In this document: one piece after another, positions 57,378-64,000 of the stretch
How positions within the stretch are numbered: position 1 is the first letter of the stretch
Layout: each line of letters opens with the position of its first letter
Assembly: GCA_020621405.1 (NCBI GenBank)
Contig: JAHRYN010000001.1
Span: forward strand, 697,883-761,882
DNA: 64,000 nt
DNA from: Betaproteobacteria bacterium
GTDB lineage: Bacteria; Pseudomonadota; Gammaproteobacteria; Burkholderiales; Rhodocyclaceae
Direction: 5' to 3'
The notes under the pieces: model-generated
Databases searched by the model: none
Told to the model about the DNA's origin: nothing
What the model saw: the letters and a program-made list of their open reading frames with translations, nothing else
Made by a program: the position numbers and the translations under genes

Positions 57378-58111
57378 GGCAGCTCCAGCCGGTCGGTGAA
57401 CAGGCCGGCCACGCCGGCCGCCAGCAGTTCCGCTGCCCGGCCGGCAGCGTTGACCGTGTAGCAGAGCAGCGGCACGCCGGCGTCGCAGACCTCGCGCAGC
57501 ATGGCATCGCCCAGCGTCGCCTGGTCGCAGTGGATGGACACCGCCGCATGGGCGCGCAGATGCACGGCCCAGTCCTGCGGAACGGTTTCGAACAACAGGC
57601 CGCGCGGCAGATCCGGCGCCGCTTCGCGCGCCGCCTCGAGCGCCGCTGGCGAAAACGATGACAGCAGCGGTGGCACCGCACCAGCCGGCCAGCGACTGGC
57701 AATCATGCGGGCAGCGATGCGCCCGGTTTCGCGTTCGAAACCGGGCGCCGGTTTGATTTCAATGTTGGCGCACAGCTGCAGCGACTGCAGACAGTCGATC
57801 GCCTGCGCCAGCGTCGGCATGCGCTCGCCGGCGAACGCCGGCCCGAACCAGCGGCCGGCATCAAGCCGCATCAGGTCGGCGCAGTCATGCGCACTGACCT
57901 CGCCGGCGCCGTCGGTCGTGCGCTCCAGCGTTTCGTCGTGGATGAGTACCGGCACACCATCGCGGCTCAGCATGACGTCGAATTCGACCATGCGGAAGCC
58001 GGCGGCCGCACCGGCGCGCATCGCAGCCAGCGTGTTCTCGGGCGCAGCCGACCCGCCACCGCGATGCGCGATCCACCGCGGATAGGGCCACGGTGTCGGC
58101 CGGGAGGTCAT
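57359..58111 (-). CDS. ugpQ: Glycerophosphodiester phosphodiesterase
   Basis: The 250-residue enzyme releases glycerol 3-phosphate from glycerophosphodiesters. It has the GDPD signatures: [19 protein letters not shown] (catalytic His, metal site), [27 protein letters not shown] and the C-terminal [29 protein letters not shown]. There is no signal peptide, so it is a cytoplasmic UgpQ-type enzyme. Its start overlaps the small upstream gene (ATGA). With glpK it forms a glycerol-phosphate module. Confidence 0.94.
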   Translation of the reverse strand: MTSRPTPWPYPRWIAHRGGGSAAPENTLAAMRAGAAAGFRMVEFDVMLSRDGVPVLIHDETLERTTDGAGEVSAHDCADLMRLDAGRWFGPAFAGERMPTLAQAIDCLQSLQLCANIEIKPAPGFERETGRIAARMIASRWPAGAVPPLLSSFSPAALEAAREAAPDLPRGLLFETVPQDWAVHLRAHAAVSIHCDQATLGDAMLREVCDAGVPLLCYTVNAAGRAAELLAAGVAGLFTDRLELPQRLCA

Positions 58112-58344
58112 TGCTGATCCAGCAGTTCCTTCGCCTGCCGGGCGATGTCGTCATCGGTCAGCCAGGCAATCGCCGACATCAGCTCGACCGATGATCCGGC
58201 CGCCACGCCGTCGCGTACCCAGCGTTCGATCGCCTTGACGCGTGCCGCGTCATCGAGCGCCAGCAGGCGACGCAACGGTTCACGCACCGTCGCGTCGTCC
58301 TTGGCCGTGCGCATCAGCAGGACGAGTTGGTCGACGCCACACAT
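58108..58344 (-). CDS. Small helical protein of unknown function
   Basis: The 78-residue protein starts at 58344 (MCGVDQLVLLM) inside the 3' end of the solute-binding protein gene, overlapping it by 31 bases, and overlaps ugpQ by 4. It is predicted to be all helix, charged, with no signal peptide. I do not recognise it. Position between a solute-binding protein and ugpQ suggests cotranscription. A short, overlapping gene like this could also be spurious. Confidence 0.5.
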   Translation of the reverse strand: MCGVDQLVLLMRTAKDDATVREPLRRLLALDDAARVKAIERWVRDGVAAGSSVELMSAIAWLTDDDIARQAKELLDQQ

Positions 58345-59690
58345 GAGCCGGCTTTCTGGACTGCGTTGTCGAGGACTTCCTTGGCCGGCATGCGGTTGCC
58401 CCACAGCTCTTCCAGTTCCTTGTCGAGCAGTGACAGCACGCGCGGGTTGCTGGCCGCCCTGCTGACCTGCGATTCGGTGACGCCGGGCCGTCCGGACAGC
58501 TGGCGCAACGCCACCCGTACGACGCCATCGACCGTCGGCGCGTCGACCGGGCTGACCGCCACCATGCCGGCGCGGTTCAGCGGAATGAAGCCGGTTGCCA
58601 GCGCCCACTTCGCCTGCCGGTCGGGGTCGAGCAGGAAGGTCACGAAGCGGCCTATGGTCTGCGTCTCGCCGCTGCTGCGGCCGGCGGTGACCCACAGGCT
58701 GGCGCCATCTGCCAGCGTGTGGCGCGGCGCGTCGCGGATGTCGTCGTGGAACGGCAGTGCGGCAACGCCGACGTTGAACTTGGCATCACGCTTGATCTGC
58801 GGCCACGCGGACGAGCGGGCCGTCAGCACCTGGCACTGGCCGCCGGAGAACATCGGCACGGCTTCGTCGCCGTTGCCGAACAGGTGCAGGTAGCGGCTCT
58901 TGTACCAGGACGACATCAGGGCCAGATGCTTGACCTGCACCAGACCGTTGATCGCAAGTACCTCACCGTTCTTGCCGCTCTTGCGTGCGAACGGCTCGTT
59001 GTGCAACGCGCTCAGGTTGTCCACGTGGATCAGTGCCGGACGCGCGCTGGTGTAGGGGCAGGCATAGCCGCCGTCACGCAGCGAGCCCAGTGCCGCCTGC
59101 AGCGTGAACCAGTGGGTTGGCGGTGCCGCCGGGTCCAGACCGACGTGCTCGAAGGCGTCCTTGTTGTAGAACATGACCGGCGTGGTCAGACCGATGGGCA
59201 GCGCGTTGAGCCGGCCCTTGTCGCCGTTCAGGTAGGGCGGCATCGGCGCCGGAATCGGCAGCGACGGGAATTTTTCCTTGGCGCTCGCCATGACCTGGTA
59301 CAGCGGCGTGTAGCGCGGCTTGCCGTCGAGGAAGCGCTGACGAGTGTCGTCGTCGAGCACGACCATCGCCGGCGGCTTGCCGCCGGCGGCACCGTCATCC
59401 GGCTTGCGGGTGCTCAGCATGATTTTCTGCTTCGCGGCGCCGCTGGCGTTGAATTCGTCGACCAGCACCTGCAGCGCCTGTGCGGTCGTCTCGTCCAGGC
59501 CATGCTCAAGTTCGACGTCCGGCAGTACCGGTGCGACGGCTACCTTGGCAGCGGACTTGGACGAAGCCCTGGCCGACGCCTTGGCTGGCTTCGCCGAGTC
59601 GGCCTTCTTCGATTCTGCGGCGGCTGACGCCGCCATCGGCAACAGCATGACGCTGGCCGCAACGAGTGCGGCTAACGGCTTGATCAACAT
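58314..59690 (-). CDS. ABC solute-binding protein resembling UgpB, without permease genes
   Basis: The ATG at 59690 gives a 458-residue precursor with a Sec signal (MLIKPLAALVAASVMLLPMAASA). A low-complexity Lys/Ala/Ser linker (about residues 24-50) comes before the binding domain. The mature fold resembles family 1 extracellular solute-binding proteins of the UgpB type: GLTTPVMFYNKDAFEHVGLDP, HWFTLQAALGSLRDGGYACPY and SGGQCQVLTARSSAW are the recognisable parts. Beside ugpQ and glpK it may bind sn-glycerol 3-phosphate or a glycerophosphodiester. No ugpA, ugpE or ugpC follows. Confidence 0.82.
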   Translation of the reverse strand: MLIKPLAALVAASVMLLPMAASAAAESKKADSAKPAKASARASSKSAAKVAVAPVLPDVELEHGLDETTAQALQVLVDEFNASGAAKQKIMLSTRKPDDGAAGGKPPAMVVLDDDTRQRFLDGKPRYTPLYQVMASAKEKFPSLPIPAPMPPYLNGDKGRLNALPIGLTTPVMFYNKDAFEHVGLDPAAPPTHWFTLQAALGSLRDGGYACPYTSARPALIHVDNLSALHNEPFARKSGKNGEVLAINGLVQVKHLALMSSWYKSRYLHLFGNGDEAVPMFSGGQCQVLTARSSAWPQIKRDAKFNVGVAALPFHDDIRDAPRHTLADGASLWVTAGRSSGETQTIGRFVTFLLDPDRQAKWALATGFIPLNRAGMVAVSPVDAPTVDGVVRVALRQLSGRPGVTESQVSRAASNPRVLSLLDKELEELWGNRMPAKEVLDNAVQKAGSCVASTNSSC

Positions 59691-59739
59691 CCGGTGGTCT
59701 CCTGTGTGCAGGCTGGCTGCATCGTTCTGGTGTACCCGG

Positions 59740-60792
59740 TCATGGAGCCGGGTTGGTGTAGCGCAAATGCAGTGCATCGATGGCTTCGGTCAGTTCTTTT
59801 GACAGCGTTACCGACCACGCCTTGATATTTTCGCGCAACTGGGCCGCCGACGTCACCCCCATCAGCGTGCTGGCGACCGTGCGGCGCCGGTAGCAGAAGG
59901 CCAGCGCCATCTGCGCCGGCGACAGCCCGTATTCGCGTGCCAGCATGGCGTAGGCACGCGAGGCCGGATCGACATTCTCCTTGAAGTAGCGTTGCCCGAA
60001 ATGCGGAAATTCATTGATCCGCCCCGGTGCGTCCGCACGGTCCGCGTATTTGCCGCTCAGGTGGCCGAAAGCCAGCGGCGAGTAGGCGAGCAGCGACACC
60101 TGCTCGCGCGCGCACACTTCGGACAGCCCGCCGTCGAAGCTGCGGTTCATCAGGTGATAGGCGTTCTGGATGCTGACCACGCGCGGCAGGCCCTCGTCGG
60201 CGAGACGCAGGCAGGTCATCAGGCCCCACGGCGTTTCGTTCGACACGCCGACATGACGCACCCTGCCCTCCTCGATCAGCCGCGCCAGCGCTTCGAGCTG
60301 GCTGCGCAGCGATTCGGCCGCGCGCTCGCCGTCGGGGTCGTATTCGTACTGGCCGAACATCGGCACGTTGCGCGCCGGCCAGTGGATCTGATAGAGGTCG
60401 ATGTAGTCGGTGCCCAGGCGGCGCAGCGAACCTTCGACCGCTGCGCGGATGTTGGCTTCGTCCAGCGCCAGCGGGCCGCCGCGTATCCATTCGATGCCGC
60501 GCGCCGGGCCGGCGACCTTGGTCGCGACGATGACCGACTCGCGCGGCTTGCGCGCGAGCCAGCTGCCGATGATGCGCTCGGTGTCGCCAAAGGTTTCCGC
60601 ACGCGCCGGGACCGGGTACATTTCGGCCGCGTCGAGGAAATCGATGCCGGCGTCGAATGCCTCGTCCATGATGGCGTGCGCCGCGCGTTCATCGACCTGC
60701 TGACCGAAGGTCATCGTTCCCAGCCCGATGGCCGGAACTTCCAGTGTCGATCGCCCGAGCGGGCGCCGCGCGATATGCTCTGAACTGTCCAT
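59740..60792 (-). CDS. Aldo/keto reductase, Tas/YajO-like
   Basis: The 350-residue protein starts MDSSEHIARRPLGRSTL at 60792; a longer open frame to 61560 is antisense to rlmM. It has the aldo-keto reductase barrel with LGTMTFGQQVDE at the start, the catalytic FLDAAEMYP (Asp and Tyr), the Lys in VIVATKV, the His in IDLYQIHWPAR and the NADPH-binding SPLAFGHLSGKY. It matches the Tas-like group that includes E. coli Tas. Substrate unknown. It lies upstream of the solute-binding protein gene on the same strand. Confidence 0.92.
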   Translation of the reverse strand: MDSSEHIARRPLGRSTLEVPAIGLGTMTFGQQVDERAAHAIMDEAFDAGIDFLDAAEMYPVPARAETFGDTERIIGSWLARKPRESVIVATKVAGPARGIEWIRGGPLALDEANIRAAVEGSLRRLGTDYIDLYQIHWPARNVPMFGQYEYDPDGERAAESLRSQLEALARLIEEGRVRHVGVSNETPWGLMTCLRLADEGLPRVVSIQNAYHLMNRSFDGGLSEVCAREQVSLLAYSPLAFGHLSGKYADRADAPGRINEFPHFGQRYFKENVDPASRAYAMLAREYGLSPAQMALAFCYRRRTVASTLMGVTSAAQLRENIKAWSVTLSKELTEAIDALHLRYTNPAP

Positions 60793-60873
60793 TCGCCATT
60801 CCGGGTCGTCCAAAGGACGACGTGTACCACAGACCGGTTTGCCGGACGCTGATTCACCCTGATCGGAAACACC

Positions 60874-61971
60874 TTGAAAACAAATCCCCTCGGTCTGCTG
60901 CTGTATTGCCGCGCCGGCTTCGAACGCGAATGCGCGCAGGAAATCTCCGACCGCTGCGGCGAAGCAGGCCATGTGGTCGAAGTGGAAGCCGAAGCCGACA
61001 GCGGCTACGTGCAGGCCTTCGCCGACGCGCGGGCGCTGGGCGCGCTGTCGCGCGTGCTGCGCTGGCAGGATCTCGTGTTCGCCCGCCAGCTGCTGTGGGC
61101 CGGCGCCACGGTCGAGGGCATGTCGATGCGCGACCGCGTGACACCGGTGGTCGAAGCCGCGCTGGAACTGGCACCCGCCTACGTCGATTTCCTGATCGAG
61201 ACGCCGGACAGCGACAAGGTGAAAGCGCTGTCCGGACTGAGCCGCAAGCTGGAAGCCCATCTGGGCCAGGCGCTCGAGGACGCCGGCGCGTTCACCGACG
61301 ACCGCACAGCGCCGCGTCTGCATGTGTTCTTCACCGCGGCGGACCGCGCCATCGTCGCCCTGTCGTGGCCCGGCCGGCGCTGCGAGTGGGCGGGTGGCAT
61401 TCCACGCCTGCGCATGCCGCGCGAAGCCCCTTCCCGCTCGACGCTCAAACTGGCGGAGGCCTTTCACTCGCTGCTGACCGAAGACGAGCAGGAACGCCTG
61501 CTCAAGCCCGGCATGACCGCGGTCGATCTCGGCGCTGCGCCTGGCGGCTGGACCTGGCATCTCGTGTCACGCCATTTCGATGTCACCGCGGTCGACAACG
61601 GCCCGATGAAGCCGGAGCTGCTGGAAACCGGTCTGGTGCGCCACAAGCGCGAGGACGGCTTCCGCTTCGTGCCGCGCAAGCCGGTCGACTGGCTGGTCTG
61701 CGACATGGTCGAGCAGCCGCGCCGCGTGGCCGCGCTGGTCGCGCGCTGGGTGGCGCAGGGTCTGTGCCAGCACGCGATCTTCAACCTCAAGCTGCCGATG
61801 AAGCGGCGCTACGACGAACTGCAGATCTGCTCGGACCTGATCGCCGAAGCGCTCGAATCGGTCGACAAGAAGCACGAACTGCGCTTCCGCCAGCTCTACC
61901 ACGACCGCGAGGAAGTGACCGGCTATCTCGGCGTGCCGGGCAAGTCGGCGTCCGCCCGGAGACGCCGCTGA
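60874..61971 (+). CDS. rlmM: 23S rRNA (cytidine-2498-2'-O)-methyltransferase RlmM
   Basis: The 365-residue enzyme starts with TTG at 60874, with a GGAAA upstream. An N-terminal THUMP-like domain is followed by the Rossmann methyltransferase domain with MTAVDLGAAPGGWTWHLV and VDWLVCDMVEQP (catalytic Asp region). The Lys is in FNLKLPMKRRYDEL and the Glu in HELRFRQLYHDREEVT, giving the K-D-K-E set of 2'-O-methyltransferases. The gene is divergent from the aldo/keto reductase, 81 bases apart. Confidence 0.93.
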   Translation: MKTNPLGLLLYCRAGFERECAQEISDRCGEAGHVVEVEAEADSGYVQAFADARALGALSRVLRWQDLVFARQLLWAGATVEGMSMRDRVTPVVEAALELAPAYVDFLIETPDSDKVKALSGLSRKLEAHLGQALEDAGAFTDDRTAPRLHVFFTAADRAIVALSWPGRRCEWAGGIPRLRMPREAPSRSTLKLAEAFHSLLTEDEQERLLKPGMTAVDLGAAPGGWTWHLVSRHFDVTAVDNGPMKPELLETGLVRHKREDGFRFVPRKPVDWLVCDMVEQPRRVAALVARWVAQGLCQHAIFNLKLPMKRRYDELQICSDLIAEALESVDKKHELRFRQLYHDREEVTGYLGVPGKSASARRRR

Positions 61972-62221
61972 GAGGCGCGGGGCGCACTGTGCGATAATGT
62001 CGACGCAGTCGCCTCGCCGGTTATGGCGTGGCCCGGAGTTTCCGATCCGGCCGGAATGCCGGCACGATCCCCACTTCCCCCGCCCAGGCGCCTGCGCCCC
62101 GGGCTCGACATCCGCGTACGCCATCAGGCTGCGCGTCTTCGCGCCGGGTTTTCCGGAACCGATTTCCCCAGCCTGAACCGGCATGCCAGGCGGAAGTCCT
62201 TACACAAAGAGCTTCGCATAC
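61972..62221 (+). other. Long leader region of rhlE
   Basis: These 250 bases hold the extended -10 candidate and several short GC-rich inverted repeats (for example CCGGCCGGAATGCCGG around 62048-62066), but no gene. Long structured leaders are common before RNA helicase genes that respond to cold or to RNA folding. Confidence 0.4.
61990..61998 (+). promoter_or_regulatory. Candidate extended -10 promoter of rhlE
   Basis: TGCGATAAT at 61990-61998 is a TGn-extended -10 box with 5/6 match to TATAAT. No -35 box is visible, which extended -10 promoters can lack. It would give a leader of about 215 bases before the rhlE start at 62222. Confidence 0.4.
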
Positions 62222-63643
62222 ATGTCGTTTGAAGACCTCGGGCTGATCCCCGAACTGCTGCGCGCTGTCGCAGACACTGGCTATACCGAACCCACGCCCA
62301 TCCAGGCCCAGGCCATTCCGGTCGTGCTGGCCGGCCGCGACGTCATGGGCGGCGCCCAGACCGGCACCGGCAAGACCGCCAGCTTCACGCTGCCGCTGCT
62401 GCAGAGACTGGCGCCGCACGCCAGCAGCTCGCCGTCGCCGGCGCGTCACCCGGTACGCGCGCTGATCGTCTGCCCGACGCGCGAACTGGCGATGCAGGTG
62501 CATGAAAGCGTGCGTACCTATTCGAAGCACCTGCCGCTGCGCTCGGTCTGCATCTATGGCGGCGTAGACATGAAGGCACAGGTGGCGGAGCTGCGTCAGG
62601 GACGCGAAATCGTCGTCGCCACGCCGGGCCGCCTGCTCGACCACGTCGAAGGCAAGTCGGTCAATCTGGGCCAGGTGCAGATGCTGGTACTCGACGAAGC
62701 CGACCGCATGCTGGACATGGGTTTCATCCCGGACATCAAGCGCATCCTGGCGCTGCTGCCGACGCAGCGGCAGAGCCTGCTGTTCTCGGCCACCTTCTCC
62801 GAAGAGATCAAGAAGCTGGCGCAGGCCATGCTGCGCGACCCGCAGCTGATCGAAGTGGCGCGCCGCAACGCGACCGCCGACACGATCACGCACCGCGTGC
62901 ACGCCTGCTCGACCGATGACAAGCGTGCCCTGCTGACGCATCTGCTGACACAGGAAAGCTATGTGACGCGCCAGGCACTGGTGTTCGTGAACACCAAGTT
63001 CGGCGCCAGCCGGCTGGCCCATCATCTGGTGCGCCAGGGCATCGCCGCCGATGCCATCCATGGCGACAAGAGCCAGCAGCAGCGCACCGAAGCACTGGAA
63101 GCCTTCAAGAGCGGCGCCGTGCGCGTGCTGGTGGCGACCGACGTTGCCGCCCGCGGCCTGGACATCGAAGACCTTCCCTTCGTCATCAACTTCGAGTTGC
63201 CGCACAACGCCGAAGACTACGTGCACCGGATCGGCCGTACCGGCCGTGCCGGTCGCAGCGGCGAGGCCATTTCACTGATGGCACCGGAAGAACGCAGTCG
63301 CGTGGCCGACATCGAGAAGCTGATCCGCAAGACGATCGAGCCGGCGGTACCGGAAGGCTTCGATCCGACGGCGGCGCGCCAGCGCGAAACGCGCTCCAGC
63401 GAAGCACCCCGTCGCACGCCCCGTACGCGTGACAGCGCACGTGACAGCGAAGCGCCGCGCGCCGCGCGCCCTGCCCGCACGCCGGCACCGGCTGTCGCCG
63501 CCGATGGCTTCGACTTCAACAAGCCATACGAATCGCTGAAGCCGTCTGCAAATGCGGAAGGCGTCGACGCCGGCTCGACGGCGAACGGCAAGCGTCCGAA
63601 GCGTCAGGTCGCGGCACTGCTGGGCGGCAACGGCAAGCGCTGA
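62222..63643 (+). CDS. rhlE: DEAD-box ATP-dependent RNA helicase RhlE
   Basis: The 473-residue protein starts MSFEDLGLIPELLRAV at 62222. An open frame from 62183 adds only non-conserved residues. The Q motif (PTPIQAQAIP), I (AQTGTGKT), Ia (PTRELA), Ib (TPGRLLD), II (DEAD), III (SAT), and in domain 2 the motifs VLVATDVAARGLD and HRIGRTGR are all complete. The C-terminal basic tail (Arg/Ala/Pro-rich, about residues 395-473) is typical of RhlE. It takes part in RNA remodelling and ribosome assembly. Confidence 0.95.
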   Translation: MSFEDLGLIPELLRAVADTGYTEPTPIQAQAIPVVLAGRDVMGGAQTGTGKTASFTLPLLQRLAPHASSSPSPARHPVRALIVCPTRELAMQVHESVRTYSKHLPLRSVCIYGGVDMKAQVAELRQGREIVVATPGRLLDHVEGKSVNLGQVQMLVLDEADRMLDMGFIPDIKRILALLPTQRQSLLFSATFSEEIKKLAQAMLRDPQLIEVARRNATADTITHRVHACSTDDKRALLTHLLTQESYVTRQALVFVNTKFGASRLAHHLVRQGIAADAIHGDKSQQQRTEALEAFKSGAVRVLVATDVAARGLDIEDLPFVINFELPHNAEDYVHRIGRTGRAGRSGEAISLMAPEERSRVADIEKLIRKTIEPAVPEGFDPTAARQRETRSSEAPRRTPRTRDSARDSEAPRAARPARTPAPAVAADGFDFNKPYESLKPSANAEGVDAGSTANGKRPKRQVAALLGGNGKR

Positions 63644-63770
63644 CGCCCCGATCGGGGCGCGTGCTGCAGCGGCCATCGCAGGGCACCGACCTATACGCAT
63701 ATCCATCCAGACCGAGCCGGCACCTCCATGCCGGCTTGCGGCTGCCCGCCCACGCCATCTCGGCAGCACG

Positions 63771-63805
63771 GTCGTAATAAATCAATTTTTTTGATCAATT
63801 ACGAC
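63771..63805. repeat. AT-rich imperfect inverted repeat upstream of the DoxX-family gene
   Basis: GTCGTAAT (63771-63778) pairs with ATTACGAC (63798-63805). Inside it, ATCAA pairs with TTGAT around a TTTTT loop, with a 2x2 mismatch between. It is unlike the GC-rich surroundings. It could be an operator or the end of the rhlE transcript. Confidence 0.5.
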
Positions 63806-63844
63806 TCGGCACGCTGACCATCCTCTCGTCAACCAATGTTTATA

Positions 63845-63854
63845 GTGAATTCAC
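63845..63854 (+). promoter_or_regulatory. Palindrome GTGAATTCAC in front of the DoxX-family gene
   Basis: A perfect 10-bp palindrome lies 33 bases before the start at 63888 and is followed by further ATTCAC and CACATT repeats. The position suits an operator overlapping the promoter. Confidence 0.4.
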
Positions 63855-63887
63855 ATTCACCCACATTGATGTTGAACGGAGGAAAGC

Positions 63888-64000
63888 ATGAATACCCGAC
63901 TGATCACTCGTATCACGGCAAGCAACGACGGCTACTCTGCACTGGCACTGCGCGCGCCACTCGGCCTGATATTCGCGGCACATGGCGCGCAGAAGCTGTT
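63888..64000 (+). CDS. DoxX-family membrane protein, 3' truncated by window edge
   Basis: The ATG at 63888 has GGAGG at 63879-63883. Only 37 residues are inside the window: a short polar start (MNTRLITRITASNDGYSALA) and the beginning of a first membrane helix, LRAPLGLIFAAHGAQKLF. This is the usual DoxX/SURF4-like motif, in which R-x-x-x-G-x-x-F-xx-HG-xxK is conserved. DoxX proteins are small four-helix membrane proteins, some linked to oxidative or thiosulfate metabolism. The upstream AT-rich inverted repeat suggests regulated expression. Confidence 0.75.
   Translation, partial: MNTRLITRITASNDGYSALALRAPLGLIFAAHGAQKL

Noticed and set aside
1-64000. tRNA genes, CRISPR arrays, insertion sequences, prophage
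   Set aside because: All gaps over about 100 bases were read; no cloverleaf pattern, spaced repeats, transposase or phage genes were recognised.

Overview
The window looks like a piece of a high-GC betaproteobacterial chromosome, most likely from the Rhodocyclales and near Methyloversatilis, Azoarcus, Aromatoleum or Thauera. This is inferred from gene content only: a petABC cytochrome bc1 operon beside sspA-sspB, dnaX-ybaB-recR with a 4.5S RNA gene in front, an Aromatoleum-type tungsten aldehyde oxidoreductase, and a PQQ alcohol dehydrogenase with its zinc hydrolase and SoxYZ-like partners. No tRNA or rRNA gene, CRISPR array, insertion sequence or prophage was seen.

Layout. 1-4.7 kb: an ABC-type tripartite efflux operon (adaptor, FtsX-like permease, ATPase, small His-rich periplasmic protein, NodT-family outer-membrane channel) whose wobble positions look less GC-rich than the rest. 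5.1-11.8 kb: a cyclopropane fatty acid synthase, an unrecognised protein, a FeeM-like acyltransferase, a translationally coupled lapG-lapD pair and a CPBP membrane protease. 11.9-22.3 kb: housekeeping genes (tilS, accA, sspB, sspA, petC, petB, petA, a CaiB-type CoA transferase, recR, ybaB, dnaX, ffs).

22.4-34.9 kb is the metabolic centrepiece. An aor operon (16-Cys ferredoxin, tungsten enzyme, FAD subunit, MoaD-like protein, unrecognised small protein) lies next to a PedF-type cytochrome c550, a sigma-54 activator of the AcoR type, a PQQ alcohol dehydrogenase with a lanthanide-type Asp, a quinoprotein-associated zinc hydrolase and a SoxYZ-like carrier. Candidate -24/-12 promoters precede the cytochrome, the dehydrogenase and the carrier gene. 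The likely logic is periplasmic alcohol oxidation to aldehyde by the quinoprotein and cytochrome c550, then cytoplasmic aldehyde oxidation by the tungsten enzyme. The block ends at a damaged TRAP transporter locus: an intact dctP followed by a frameshifted, truncated dctQ and no dctM.

35-44.1 kb: a chemotaxis operon, all on the minus strand (methyl-accepting protein, cheY, STAS protein, cheA, second methyl-accepting protein, cheW, cheR, cheD, cheB). A remnant of a FixJ-type regulator follows. 44.7-49.1 kb: an electron-transfer flavoprotein and acyl-CoA dehydrogenase operon (etfB, etfA, ACAD), divergent from a TetR regulator with palindromes in the shared promoter region. 49.2-52.8 kb: phosphomannomutase/phosphoglucomutase and two HDOD signalling proteins. 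52.8-64 kb: alaS, a glycerol-related group (glpK, ugpQ, a solute-binding protein without permeases), an aldo/keto reductase, rlmM, rhlE and the start of a DoxX-family gene.
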